Source of the DNA: Streptomyces sp. XM4193
GTDB lineage: Bacteria > Actinomycetota > Actinomycetes > Streptomycetales > Streptomycetaceae
DNA: 64,000 nt
Direction of reading: 5' to 3'
NCBI RefSeq assembly: GCF_023072595.1
Contig: NZ_JALLGK010000002.1
Location: forward strand, 851,655 to 915,654
Each line of letters begins with the position of its first letter. Within the stretch, counting starts at the first letter, position 1. This document shows, piece by piece, positions 17,345 to 25,995 of this stretch. Both the position numbers and the translations under genes were made by a program. Under the pieces are notes generated by a model. That model was not told where the DNA came from. It did not search any database and saw nothing but the letters and a program-made list of their open reading frames with translations.

Positions 17345-18330
17345 GACCCCACCCCCCGGTGCGCCGCGGCCCGCGCGCTCCGGGAGCGCAGCGCCCGCCG
17401 GGCTCCCGCGCCGCCCAGGGCGAGCAGCAGCGCGGCGTGGCCGACCCGCCGGGAGAGCGCCACCGCGCGGGCGATGTCGGCCACCTCCGGCGGGCGGCCC
17501 CCGGGGTTGAGGACCGCGCGGTGCTCGACGCGCCCGCGGTACGCCAGCGTGCCGCCGAGCCGTACGCCCAGCGCACCGGCGAACGCCGCCTCCACCACCC
17601 CCGCGTTCGGACTCGGGTGGGCGGCCGCGTCCAGTCGCCAACTGCGCAGCGCGGCACGGTGGTCGGGGCCGAGCACCGCGGCGAGCGCGGCGGTCAGCCG
17701 TGCTCCGGGCCGGCCGACCGCGTCGTCCAGCCGGGCCGAGGCCCAGCCGAACCGCAGATGCCGCGGCGAGCGGTGGCCGACCATCGCGTCCAGCGTGTTC
17801 GCCGCGCGGAAGGCGGCCATCCCGGGCACTCCGGCCACCGCGCCCCACAGCAGCGCGCCGACGACCGCGTCCGAGGTGTTCTCGGCGACCGACTCCACGA
17901 CCGCGCGGGCGATCCCGTCGGCGTCCAGGCACTGGGGGTCGCGTCCGCACAGCCGGGGCAGCCGTTCGCGTGCCGCCGCCAGTTCGCCTTCCTCCAGGCA
18001 CCGGGCGAGCGACTGCGCCTCCCGTGCCAGCGAGGCGCCGCCGAGTACCGACCACGTCGTCGCCGCGGCGAGCGCCGTGGCGGCGGACGGCGAGCGCCGT
18101 GCGGTCCGCAGGAGCCCCGCGCCCGCCGCGACCGTGCCGCCGACGCACAGCGCGGTGTACAGCGCGCCGGCGGCTCTGCTGTCGCGCCACAGCAACTGCT
18201 CCAGGCGGCCCGCCAGTTGACCGAAACCCGCCACCGGGTGGAAACGCGCGGGGTCACCGAGAGCCGCGTCTGCCAGGTACCCCAGCGCGATGCCGAGCGG
18301 AGCGGCCGTCACCCGCGGAGCCTCAACCAC
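17341..18330 (-). CDS. cobD: adenosylcobinamide-phosphate synthase CobD/CbiB
   Basis: About 329 residues, integral membrane protein of the CobD/CbiB family. It attaches aminopropanol (phosphate) to adenosylcobyric acid. The signature elements GYLADAALGDPARFHPVAG, VESVAENTSDAVVGALLWG and AANTLDAMVGHRS are clear, with several hydrophobic helices. The GTG at 18330 has a poor ribosome-binding site. An in-frame GTG at 18312 has GAGG eight bases upstream and may be the real start, giving 323 residues. It is the first gene behind the cobalamin riboswitch. Confidence 0.92.
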   Translation of the reverse strand: MVEAPRVTAAPLGIALGYLADAALGDPARFHPVAGFGQLAGRLEQLLWRDSRAAGALYTALCVGGTVAAGAGLLRTARRSPSAATALAAATTWSVLGGASLAREAQSLARCLEEGELAAARERLPRLCGRDPQCLDADGIARAVVESVAENTSDAVVGALLWGAVAGVPGMAAFRAANTLDAMVGHRSPRHLRFGWASARLDDAVGRPGARLTAALAAVLGPDHRAALRSWRLDAAAHPSPNAGVVEAAFAGALGVRLGGTLAYRGRVEHRAVLNPGGRPPEVADIARAVALSRRVGHAALLLALGGAGARRALRSRSARAAAHRGVGS

Positions 18331-18439
18331 CGCAGGCGGTTCGGCCCGTGTCGAGCGGGGGCAGTGCGTGCGCCGCAGCGGCGCGGGGCGCAGGGGAAGC
18401 GCGCATCACGGGGTGTCCTCACTCAGGGTCCGCGCCCTG

Positions 18440-18612
18440 GATCGACGTCGTCGACGGTGAGAGTCGTCTGGCTCCCGAGGCGAACGCCCCCTCCCCGTCG
18501 GGGAGTCGGCCTGCCTCGGTGACAGTGGCGGGACCGCGCCGGATTCTCACCGGTCTTCCCTCTCTGCCGCCGCTTGGCTTTCGGCAGTCCACCACGCGCC
18601 GCCGAGGGCGTC
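18440..18612 (-). promoter_or_regulatory. cobalamin riboswitch
   Basis: On the minus strand the order is GGGAAGACCGGTGAGAATCC, a GC stem, GTCCCGCCACTGTCACCG (the B12-box core, 18523-18529) and GGGAGCCAGACGACTCTC. These are the conserved blocks of the cobalamin aptamer. It ends about 110 bases before the cobD start and should repress the whole cob operon when adenosylcobalamin is plentiful, probably by masking the cobD ribosome-binding site. Boundaries are approximate. Confidence 0.9.
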
Positions 18613-18682
18613 AACTCGCCCCTGACCTGCGGTGAGTGGCCTCATGTGCAGGGCAACGAGCAGTCCCGGCAGGGGGAGAACA

Positions 18683-18723
18683 CGGGCGAGCCCGCCGTGC
18701 ACGGAGCACGGCGGGCTCGCCCG
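18683..18723. terminator. strong terminator hairpin
   Basis: An 18-bp perfect stem (cgggcgagcccgccgtgc and complement) with a 5-base loop, 23 bases past the stop of the small membrane protein gene. On the plus strand it is followed by TTT. It most likely ends the phosphate-transporter transcript and insulates the riboswitch promoter. Confidence 0.82.
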
Positions 18724-18745
18724 TTTGTCCGGAACGTGTCCGGGT

Positions 18746-18988
18746 TCAGGCCGCGATGATGTAGATCCCGTACGCCACGGCCGCCGCGCAGACGGCGAAG
18801 CACAGGTAGGCGCCGGCCCTGGCCACCGCGGTGCCTCCGCCGGCGGGGGCGGAACCGCCCTCCGCGGTGCCGGAGCGGCCGGCCCCGGAGGTGCCGAGGA
18901 TGCCGAGGGTGAAGATGCCGACGAGTGCCACGGTCGCCAGCAGGCTGACGCCGAATACCTGGCCGAGGGCGGCCCAGTCGATGTTCAT
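18746..18988 (-). CDS. small two-helix membrane protein
   Basis: 80 residues with two hydrophobic helices (about 8-33 and 55-80) separated by a Gly/Ser/Ala-rich loop. The start ATG has AAGGACA upstream. It follows the PiT transporter gene after 43 bases and ends before a strong hairpin, so the two are probably one transcript. I recognise no family. It could be an accessory subunit of the phosphate transporter, but only the position suggests this. Confidence 0.72.
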   Translation of the reverse strand: MNIDWAALGQVFGVSLLATVALVGIFTLGILGTSGAGRSGTAEGGSAPAGGGTAVARAGAYLCFAVCAAAVAYGIYIIAA

Positions 18989-19031
18989 CGTCCTGTGTCC
19001 TTCGCGGGGGTGCGGGGGCGGATGCCCGGGG

Positions 19032-20423
19032 TCACGGCAGCAGTCCGGCGGGTCGTTGCGGCTTCTCCTCGGTCACGGGCCGCTCCGCGTTCTGCGGACC
19101 TGCCGCGCCGGGGCCGTCCGCCGTGTCCTTGGAGTCGGCGTCCGCGGCGTCCGTGCTCGGCGTCCGGCTCCCGTTGTCCGGACCGCCCTCCGCGGCGGGC
19201 GCGGTGCGGGCGTCGGCCTGCTCGGCGCTGAGCTGCGCCGGGATGGTGGCCTGGGCCGGCGGCGGGGCGACGGACTGCATGGCGGTGGTGACGACGCCGG
19301 GCTCCTCGGGAGCGATCGGGTCGACGTCGTTGACGTTGGTGTGGTCCACGACCTCGCGGCGGGAGGCCAGGTAGATGCCTCCGGAGATCACCACGAGGAG
19401 CACGGCGACCACCGTCACGCCCCAGTCGCCCTGGTCGGCGATGACCGCGGAGATCGCGGCGATACCGCCGGCGGCCGGCAGCGTCATGGCCCAGCCGGTG
19501 AACATCCGGGTCGCGGTCGACCAGCGCACCACACCGCCCTTGCGGCCCAGGCCGGAGCCCATGACCGCGCCGGAGCAGACGTGGGTGGTGGAGAGCGAGA
19601 ACCCGATGTGCGAGGAGGCGAGGATCGTCGCGGCGGCGCTGGTCTGGGCCGCGAAGCCCTGGGGCGGCCTGATGTCGGTGAGGCCCTTGCCCATGGTGCG
19701 GATGATGCGCCAGCCGCCGAGGTAGGTGCCGAGCGCGATCGCGACACCGGCCGAGGTGATGACCCACAGCGGCGGGTCGGCGTCGGCGCCGAGCGCTCCG
19801 CCGGAGATCAGCGCCAGGGTGATGACACCCATCGTCTTCTGCGCGTCGTTGGTGCCGTGCGCCAGGGAGACCAGCGCGGCCGAGGTGATCTGCCCCGCGC
19901 GGTAGCCCTTGGCGGTCTGCTTCTCGTCGGCGTTGCGCGCCAGTCGGTAGGTCAGCCTGGTCGCCAGGGTCGCGGCGATTCCGGCGACCAGCGGAGCGGC
20001 CAGTGCCGGGATCAGGACCTTCATGACGACGACGTCGCCGTTGACCGCGCCCATGCCCACCGAGGCGAGCGTGGCACCGATCAGGCCGCCCAGCAGGGCG
20101 TGCGAGGAGCTCGACGGCAGTCCGGCGAGCCAGGTCAGCAGGTTCCAGATGATCGCGCCGACCAGACCGGCGAAGATCACTTCGGGTTTGATGCCCGCGC
20201 CCTCGTCGATGATGCCGGAGGAGATGGTCTTGGCCACCTCGACGGAGAGGAAGGCGCCGACCAGGTTGAGGACGGCGGACATCGCCACAGCTGCTTTGGG
20301 CTTCATGGCCCCGGTGGAGATGGTGGTGGCCATCGCGTTGGCCGTGTCGTGGAAGCCGTTCGTAAAGTCGAACACCAAGGCCGTGACGATCACGATCCCG
20401 ATGAGAAGCGTGATGTGTTCCAT
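19032..20423 (-). CDS. pitH2: PiT-family inorganic phosphate transporter
   Basis: 463 residues, low-affinity phosphate:cation symporter in the membrane. The two inverted PiT signatures are visible: FDFTNGFHDTANAMATTI (19-36) and LVSLAHGTNDAQKTMG in the second half, with about ten hydrophobic helices. The C-terminal 90 residues are an acidic, Ala/Pro-rich cytoplasmic tail not needed in the family. A PHO-box-like direct repeat lies about 45-73 bases upstream of the start, as described for S. coelicolor pitH2. The gene name is inferred from that regulation and from the neighbourhood. Confidence 0.9.
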   Translation of the reverse strand: MEHITLLIGIVIVTALVFDFTNGFHDTANAMATTISTGAMKPKAAVAMSAVLNLVGAFLSVEVAKTISSGIIDEGAGIKPEVIFAGLVGAIIWNLLTWLAGLPSSSSHALLGGLIGATLASVGMGAVNGDVVVMKVLIPALAAPLVAGIAATLATRLTYRLARNADEKQTAKGYRAGQITSAALVSLAHGTNDAQKTMGVITLALISGGALGADADPPLWVITSAGVAIALGTYLGGWRIIRTMGKGLTDIRPPQGFAAQTSAAATILASSHIGFSLSTTHVCSGAVMGSGLGRKGGVVRWSTATRMFTGWAMTLPAAGGIAAISAVIADQGDWGVTVVAVLLVVISGGIYLASRREVVDHTNVNDVDPIAPEEPGVVTTAMQSVAPPPAQATIPAQLSAEQADARTAPAAEGGPDNGSRTPSTDAADADSKDTADGPGAAGPQNAERPVTEEKPQRPAGLLP

Positions 20424-20467
20424 TCACCCGGCAATCAGTTCGGCGGTCAAAGCTGGCTCGGTGAACG

Positions 20468-20496
20468 TAGGGACGCCGAGTGAACGGAAGATGAAC
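20468..20496 (-). promoter_or_regulatory. PHO box (PhoP direct repeats)
   Basis: Read on the minus strand: GTTCATC TTCC, then GTTCACT CGGC, then GTCCCTA. The first two units each match 6 of 7 bases of the PhoP unit GTTCACC and are spaced exactly 11 bases apart; the third is degenerate. A further GTTCACC lies at 20466-20460, out of the 11-base register. The remainder of the 20424-20728 gap holds no gene. Confidence 0.7.
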
Positions 20497-20728
20497 TGGG
20501 GCGGGCGGTCGGGTGTCGCGGGGCGGCGACACCTGTGAGGGCTCTTCCCGCACCCCTCGACAGCCCCTGGTGCCCGCCCTTTTCCCGCCCGTGACGAGGC
20601 TTCGGGGAGATCCGCGTCACGTACTGCGCCAACGTCGTCGACCCCTTGCCGCCGCGGACCGCGGCCGGCGCCGGGGCGACCGTCAACAGACCGGCCCCAC
20701 GGGGCCGTTCGGAAACGAGAGGCGATCC

Positions 20729-21415
20729 ATGGATGAACCCGCGGCGAACTCGACGACCCCGCCGGCGGCCTGGCAGGAGGGCTGGCGGCAGGTGGTCGAG
20801 ACCGCTCGGCGAACGGTCCGCGACGGCCTCGTCGTGGGCACCTCCGGCAACGTCTCGCTCCGCGTGGGCGACGCCGTGCTGGTCACGCCGAGCGCGGTGC
20901 CCTACGACCGGCTCGGTCCGCACGACCTGTGCGCCGTCGACCTCGACGGCCGCCGTCTGGCGGGCGGCCTGCGGCCGACCAGCGAGCTGCCGCTCCATCT
21001 GGCCGTGCACCGGGTGAGGCCGTCCGCCGCAGTGGTGCACACACATGCGCTGCACGCCACCGCCGTCTCCACGCTCGTCGACGAACTCCCCGCCGTGCAC
21101 TACCAGTTGGCGACTCTCGGCGGTCCCGTCCGGGTCGCCCCGTACGCCCGTTACGGCAGTGCGGAGCTCGCCGCGGCCGCCCTCGCGGCACTGGAGGACC
21201 GACAGGCGTGCCTGCTGCGCAACCACGGCACCGTGGTCCTCGGCGACGATCTGGACCAGGCGTTCGAGCGCACCGCGCAGCTGGAGTGGATGTGCCGGCT
21301 GTGGCTGACCGCGCACTCGGTGCCCGGTCTCACGCCCAGCCTCCTGTCGGCCGCCGAACTCGCCGACGCCGCCGAGCCCCTGCGCGACTACCGCCCGCGG
21401 CCCGCGGCACCCTGA
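20729..21415 (+). CDS. class II aldolase/adducin family protein
   Basis: 228 residues, the fold of L-fuculose-phosphate and L-ribulose-phosphate enzymes. The zinc ligands are visible: HTHALHA near residues 103-109 and LLRNHGTVVLG near 162. The N-terminal phosphate-binding GTSGNVSLR and TPSAVPYD are typical. It probably cleaves or epimerises a sugar phosphate; the substrate is unknown. The start ATG at 20729 has GAGAGG upstream; the frame is open further 5' but lacks coding character. It diverges from the PiT gene. Confidence 0.86.
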   Translation: MDEPAANSTTPPAAWQEGWRQVVETARRTVRDGLVVGTSGNVSLRVGDAVLVTPSAVPYDRLGPHDLCAVDLDGRRLAGGLRPTSELPLHLAVHRVRPSAAVVHTHALHATAVSTLVDELPAVHYQLATLGGPVRVAPYARYGSAELAAAALAALEDRQACLLRNHGTVVLGDDLDQAFERTAQLEWMCRLWLTAHSVPGLTPSLLSAAELADAAEPLRDYRPRPAAP

Positions 21416-21535
21416 ACCGTCCCGACCGCCCCGGAGTTCACCCGCGCCCCGTCCGCCGCACCGGCACCGGCCTCCCGTCACTCCGCCGCCGCGACCCACT
21501 GGCCACCGGGCGGCTGACGGGACGAGACTGGGCCG

Positions 21536-22672
21536 GTGCGAGTGGGGACCACCGCGGCAGTGGCCGCGACAACGATGCTCACCGCCGGCGCCGCAGCAGT
21601 GGCCGCCGGCCGGTACGGTGCGGGCGCCGCCCTCGGGCGCGGCTCGGCCGCCGCCGCTCCACCGGGTTTCGCACCCGGCGGGCTGACCGTCCACGACCTC
21701 GATCCGGAGCGGGGCGAGATCACCCTCACCCGCTCCCTGGACTCGGCCCTGCCCGGCCGCTACGGCCTCGTCGCCCCCGGCTGCCGTGCCGCCGTCGGCG
21801 AGGTGCTGGGCACCGGCCCCACCCCCGACACCCTGCGTCGCCGCCTGGAGCGGGTGGACAGCGGGGAGCTGCGCCCCGGCACCCGGGTCCGGATGACCCC
21901 GCAGGTCTTCGCCGGCAACCCCGGCGACGCCCTGGACCTGCCGTACGCCGAGGTCGAGGTGCCCGGCGAGCTCGGCACGCTGCCCGCCTGGTTCCTGCCC
22001 GGCACCCGCGACACCTGGGTCCTGACCGTCCACGGCCTCGGCACCACCCGGGAGCACCCGATGGTGGCCATGCCGCTGCTGGACCGGATGCAGACCCCGG
22101 TCCTCGCCCCCTGTCACCGCGGCGACGCCGGCGCGCCGCGCAGCCCCGACGGCATCGGTCATCTGGGTGCCACCGAATGGCGCGACCTGGACGCCGCGAT
22201 GCGCTACGCCGTACGCCACGGCGCCAACCGCATCGTGCTCCACGGCTGGTCGACCGGCGCCTCCATGGCGCTGCACGCCGCCGCCCACTCCGCGCTGCGC
22301 GCGCACATCAGCGGCCTCGTGCTGGACTCGCCGTTGCTGGACTGGCGCGCCGCGGTCCGTGCGCTGGTCGCCCGGCGCGTGCCCGGGCCGCTGCTGCCGC
22401 TCGCCGTGCGTGCCGCCAGGGCCCGCGCCGCGCTCGACCCGGAGCGGCTCGACCGGCTCGCCGACCCGTCCTGGCTGACCGTTCCCACTCTTGTCCTCCA
22501 GGGCCGGGACGATCCGATCGCCGACTGGTCGACCGCGCGCCAATTCGCCGCGGCACGACCGGAGTTGGTCACGCTCGACGTCTTCCCCGACGCCACTCAC
22601 GCCGCCTCCTGGAACGCTGACCAGGAAGGTTACGAGGAGACGCTGCGCCGCTTCCTGACCCCGCTGATGTAG
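21536..22672 (+). CDS. alpha/beta hydrolase, probably membrane-anchored or secreted
   Basis: 378 residues. An N-terminal hydrophobic, Ala-rich segment (about 5-28) suggests a signal anchor. The catalytic triad is recognisable: nucleophile Ser in HGWSTGAS, Asp in LQGRDDPIADW and His in FPDATHAASW. HGLGTTREHP contributes the oxyanion-hole His-Gly. Substrate unknown. The GTG start has no ribosome-binding site, but GAGACT ends seven bases upstream (21524-21529), consistent with a leaderless mRNA. Confidence 0.82.
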   Translation: MRVGTTAAVAATTMLTAGAAAVAAGRYGAGAALGRGSAAAAPPGFAPGGLTVHDLDPERGEITLTRSLDSALPGRYGLVAPGCRAAVGEVLGTGPTPDTLRRRLERVDSGELRPGTRVRMTPQVFAGNPGDALDLPYAEVEVPGELGTLPAWFLPGTRDTWVLTVHGLGTTREHPMVAMPLLDRMQTPVLAPCHRGDAGAPRSPDGIGHLGATEWRDLDAAMRYAVRHGANRIVLHGWSTGASMALHAAAHSALRAHISGLVLDSPLLDWRAAVRALVARRVPGPLLPLAVRAARARAALDPERLDRLADPSWLTVPTLVLQGRDDPIADWSTARQFAAARPELVTLDVFPDATHAASWNADQEGYEETLRRFLTPLM

Positions 22673-22678
22673 CGGCCC

Positions 22679-22701
22679 GCGCCCCGCACACCGCGGGGCG
22701 C
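22679..22701 (+). terminator. short GC hairpin after the hydrolase gene
   Basis: A 9-bp perfect stem (gcgccccgc and complement) with a 5-base loop, seven bases after the stop codon. Confidence 0.5.
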
Positions 22702-22768
22702 CCCGCGTCCGGCACGGGAACGTGGGTGCGGTTTGGGCTTTTGGCGGGTCACCAGGAAGACTGCCACC

Positions 22769-24130
22769 GTGACGTCCCGTACTCCGCGAGACACCAGACT
22801 GAGCCTTGTACCCCGGCAGGCGGTTGCCGCCGCCCGTCGCTCGGTGGCCGGCAGCCGTGCCCGGCCCGCCCCGCGACCACCCGCGTCCCTGGCTCCGCGC
22901 GAGCAGCTCGCGCAGCAGGCGCGCGCTGCCCTGGCCAACGACGTACGCCTCGCCCGCTGGGCCGCCGCCTCCGGGATCTCCCCGCTCACCGTGGCCGCAC
23001 AGGCCGCCGGGGACCTGCGGATGCCCGAGGAGCAGCTCGCCCAGCACTGGGACCGGGCCCGGCTCGCCGGCCTGATCGAGCTGCACGAGGACGCGGCGCG
23101 CCCCGGCTGGCGGCTGCACGCCTGGGACCGCGACCGTTCGGCGGTGCTGCGCGGCTGGGTCGCGCTCTTCGACGCCTGGTCCCTGGTCTATCCGGCACCC
23201 GCCGAGGCCAGTTCGGTGCTGGTGGGCGACGTGGTGGTGGCCGCTCCGCAGTTCCTGTCGGTCATGCACCTCTCCTCCGGCCCGGTCACCGAACTGACCC
23301 TCCTGGAACTGCTGACCCAGCGGATCGCCGAGCTGCGCACCGAACGCGCGGCGCCCGGCGACGTGCCCGAGCTGCCGACGCCGGGCGAGCTGAACGCCCT
23401 GCTGGACTGGGCGCTCGACGGACTCGCCTCGGTCGGTGCCCTCACCCGCTGCCACGACCCCGGCTCGGTCAACCAGGCCGTCCTGACCCCGCTCGGGAAC
23501 TGGGCGGTGTGGGTCAAGCTGGAGCAGATCTGCGTCGCCGCGCTGAGCCCGGTCGGCAACATCGAGCAGCCCGCCGAGGACATGCTCCGCGGCTGCGTAC
23601 GGCTCAGCCCCGGCCCGGCCCGGGACGAGTACCGCGCCTGGCTCGCGGCCAGGCCCACCGCGCCCGCCGTCGCCGAGCTGCTGGACGCCGCGCGCGGCGA
23701 GGACGCGCTCGTGCGGGCCCTGGCGTTCGAGGCGCTGCGCGTGGTCGGTGCGCCCGCGGAGTCGGCCGTGCGCGCGGTGGTGGACACCGAGCCGGTGCTC
23801 CGTCCGTACGCCCTGCTGTGGATCGCCGAGCAGGAGGGCGCCGATCCCGACGAGCTCGCCGGCGGCGGACCGCTCACCCGCGAGGAAGCCACCTGGCTGT
23901 GGGTCGACACCGCCGCCGCCGTCGCCGACCACGGGGAGAACGGCCTGCTGGTGGACCACCTGGAGTCGGCCGTGCAGAACTCCGTGGCGCAGCTGCTGGA
24001 CGAGGTGCGCGCCACCGGCCACCCCCGCACCGTCCAGGTGCTGGTCGCGCTCGCCGCCGCTCACCCGGACCCGGCCATGGCCAGGGCGGTACGGCGGGCG
24101 GCGTTCCAGGTCCACACCGGCGGCGCCTGA
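22769..24130 (+). CDS. conserved hypothetical protein
   Basis: 453 residues, Ala/Leu/Glu-rich and mostly helical, with no signal peptide or membrane segment. I recognise no named domain. The middle part (SSVLVGDVVVAAPQFLSVMHLSS) and the C-terminal third resemble helical-repeat (HEAT-like) material, for example EDALVRALAFEALRVVG followed by further helix pairs. The GTG at 22769 is preferred because it has AGGAAG upstream; a TTG at 22733 is also in frame. It is transcribed toward the ABC-F gene but separated from it by a leader region with its own promoter. Confidence 0.65.
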   Translation: MTSRTPRDTRLSLVPRQAVAAARRSVAGSRARPAPRPPASLAPREQLAQQARAALANDVRLARWAAASGISPLTVAAQAAGDLRMPEEQLAQHWDRARLAGLIELHEDAARPGWRLHAWDRDRSAVLRGWVALFDAWSLVYPAPAEASSVLVGDVVVAAPQFLSVMHLSSGPVTELTLLELLTQRIAELRTERAAPGDVPELPTPGELNALLDWALDGLASVGALTRCHDPGSVNQAVLTPLGNWAVWVKLEQICVAALSPVGNIEQPAEDMLRGCVRLSPGPARDEYRAWLAARPTAPAVAELLDAARGEDALVRALAFEALRVVGAPAESAVRAVVDTEPVLRPYALLWIAEQEGADPDELAGGGPLTREEATWLWVDTAAAVADHGENGLLVDHLESAVQNSVAQLLDEVRATGHPRTVQVLVALAAAHPDPAMARAVRRAAFQVHTGGA

Positions 24131-24204
24131 CGGCTCCGCGCCTCGCCACGCCTCACGGGCGGCGGGGCGCCACCGCGGGGGCACGGCGGCTTGCACGCAG
24201 TGGC

Positions 24205-24210
24205 TAGACT
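24205..24210 (+). promoter_or_regulatory. -10 box upstream of leader peptide and ABC-F gene
   Basis: TAGACT matches the TANNNT consensus and ends seven bases before an ATG (24217). The predicted transcript would therefore begin at that ATG. A TTGCAC at 24191-24196 is too close to be its -35 partner. Confidence 0.55.
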
Positions 24211-24216
24211 GGCCGC

Positions 24217-24240
24217 ATGGCCTACTCACTCCTGCACTAG
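24217..24240 (+). CDS. putative leaderless leader peptide MAYSLLH
   Basis: An eight-codon reading frame (ATG GCC TAC TCA CTC CTG CAC TAG) begins where transcription from the TAGACT box is expected to start. It ends 91 bases before the ABC-F start codon. The following segment contains the inverted repeat accgcgg...ccgcggt (about 24259-24285). Short leader peptides of this kind commonly sense ribosome stalling and control antibiotic-responsive ABC-F genes. No data here prove that it is translated. Confidence 0.45.
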   Translation: MAYSLLH

Positions 24241-24331
24241 CTGACGAGGTACCCCCACCGCGGCGCCGATCGGTGTCCGCGGTGCGCGCTGTCTGCCTGC
24301 CTCGTCCCTTCATCCTGTCCAGGAGATTTTC

Positions 24332-25930
24332 GTGATCACCGCCACCGGCGTCGAACTGCGTGCGGGCGCCCGCGTCCTGATCGAGTCCGCCACCTTCCGC
24401 ATCTCCCGCGGCGACCGCATCGGCCTGGTCGGCCGCAACGGCGCCGGCAAGACCACGCTCACCAAGTGCCTCGCCGGCCAGGGCAATCCCGCCGGCGGCG
24501 CCATCACCCGCAGCGGCGAGGTCGGCTATCTGCCGCAGGACCCGCGCACCGGCGACCTCGACGTCCTCGCCCGCGACCGCATCCTCTCCGCGCGCGGACT
24601 GGACGACGTCATCCGCCGGATGCGGGAGAACGAGACCCGGATGTCCACCGGCCAGGGCGCCACCCGCGAGCGCGCCATGCGCAAGTACGAGCGCCTGGAG
24701 ACCGAGTTCCTGACCAAGGGCGGATACGCCGCCGAGGCCGAGGCCGCCACCATCTCCGCGAGTCTGGGGCTGCCGGAGCGGGTGCTGGGCCAGCCGCTGC
24801 ACACTCTCTCCGGCGGTCAGCGCCGCCGAGTCGAGCTGGCCCGCATCCTCTTCTCGGACGCGGACTTCCTGCTGCTCGACGAGCCGACCAACCACCTGGA
24901 CGCCGACTCCGTGGTGTGGCTGCGCGACTTCCTGAAGACCTACCGCGGTGGTCTGGTGGTCATCTCCCACGACATCGACCTGGTCGAGACGGTCGTCAAC
25001 AAGGTCTTCTACCTGGACGCCAACCGCGCGCAGATCGACCAGTACAACATGGGCTGGCGGCAGTACCAGATCCAGCGCGAGGCCGACGAGAAGCGGCGCA
25101 AGCGCGAGCGTGCCAACGCCGAGAAGAAGGCCGCGGCCCTCAACTCCCAGGCCGACAAGATGCGCGCCAAGGCCACCAAGGCCGTCGCCGCGCAGAACAT
25201 GGCCAAGCGCGCCGAGCGGCTGCTCTCCGGACTGGAGGCCGAGCGCCGTTCCGACAAGGTCGCCAAGATCCGCTTCCCCGATCCCGCGCCCTGCGGCAAG
25301 ACCCCGCTGATGGCCGAGGACCTCTCCAAGTCCTACGGCTCGTTGGAGATCTTCACCGATGTCGGTCTGGCGGTCGACCGAGGCTCCCGTGTGGTCATCC
25401 TCGGCCTCAACGGCGCGGGCAAGACGACGCTGCTGCGGCTCCTGGCCGGGGTCGAGAAGCCGGACACCGGCCGCGTCATCGAGGGCCACGGCCTCAAGCT
25501 CGGCTACTACGCGCAGGAGCACGAGACGCTCGACCCCGACCGCACCGTCCTGGAGAACATGCGCTCCTCGGCGCCCGACCTGGACCTGGTGCACGTGCGG
25601 AAGGTGCTCGGTTCCTTCCTCTTCTCCGGCGACGACGTCGACAAGCCCGCCGGTGTGCTCTCCGGCGGTGAGAAGACCCGGCTGGCACTGGCCTCACTGG
25701 TCGTCTCCTCGGCGAACGTCCTGCTGCTCGACGAGCCGACCAACAACCTCGACCCGGCCAGCCGCGAGGAGATCCTCGGCGCGCTGCGCACCTTCAGCGG
25801 CGCCGTCGTCCTGGTCTCCCACGACGAGGGAGCCGTTGACGCGCTCTCTCCCGAGCGGATCATCCTGCTGCCCGACGGTGTCGAGGACCTGTGGGGCCAG
25901 GACTACGCGGACCTGGTCGCGCTCGCCTGA
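24332..25930 (+). CDS. ABC-F family ATPase (Rv1473-like)
   Basis: 532 residues, two ABC ATPase domains and no membrane segments. Walker A motifs GRNGAGKTT (34-42) and GLNGAGKTT, signatures LSGGQRRRVELA and LSGGEKTRLALA, and Walker B LLLDEPTNHLD and LLLDEPTNNLD are all intact. Between the domains is a Lys/Arg/Ala-rich linker helix pair (EADEKRRKRERANAEKKAAA). ABC-F proteins act on the ribosome, as translation factors or antibiotic-protection factors. From memory the closest named relative is M. tuberculosis Rv1473, which is induced by ribosome-targeting drugs. GTG start with AGGAGA upstream. The leader before it suggests translation-dependent control. Confidence 0.92.
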   Translation: MITATGVELRAGARVLIESATFRISRGDRIGLVGRNGAGKTTLTKCLAGQGNPAGGAITRSGEVGYLPQDPRTGDLDVLARDRILSARGLDDVIRRMRENETRMSTGQGATRERAMRKYERLETEFLTKGGYAAEAEAATISASLGLPERVLGQPLHTLSGGQRRRVELARILFSDADFLLLDEPTNHLDADSVVWLRDFLKTYRGGLVVISHDIDLVETVVNKVFYLDANRAQIDQYNMGWRQYQIQREADEKRRKRERANAEKKAAALNSQADKMRAKATKAVAAQNMAKRAERLLSGLEAERRSDKVAKIRFPDPAPCGKTPLMAEDLSKSYGSLEIFTDVGLAVDRGSRVVILGLNGAGKTTLLRLLAGVEKPDTGRVIEGHGLKLGYYAQEHETLDPDRTVLENMRSSAPDLDLVHVRKVLGSFLFSGDDVDKPAGVLSGGEKTRLALASLVVSSANVLLLDEPTNNLDPASREEILGALRTFSGAVVLVSHDEGAVDALSPERIILLPDGVEDLWGQDYADLVALA

Positions 25931-25951
25931 CCCGCCCGCTCGCACCCGAGC

Positions 25952-25995
25952 CCTCGGCCGCGCCCGCGGAGCACCACCGGCGGGCGCGGCCGAGG
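25952..25995 (+). terminator. terminator hairpin after the ABC-F gene
   Basis: A 15-bp perfect stem (cctcggccgcgcccg and complement) with a 14-base loop, 22 bases past the stop. Confidence 0.75.

Noticed and set aside
24150..24210. WhiB7/WblC-type promoter before the ABC-F gene
   Set aside because: The AT-rich element next to the -35 box is missing; the surrounding bases are GC-rich.
20447..25594. Minus-strand reading frame of more than 1,700 codons
   Set aside because: It is antisense to five well-supported genes, has composition typical of a GC-rich shadow frame (His/Arg/Gly/Gln-rich) and no domain.
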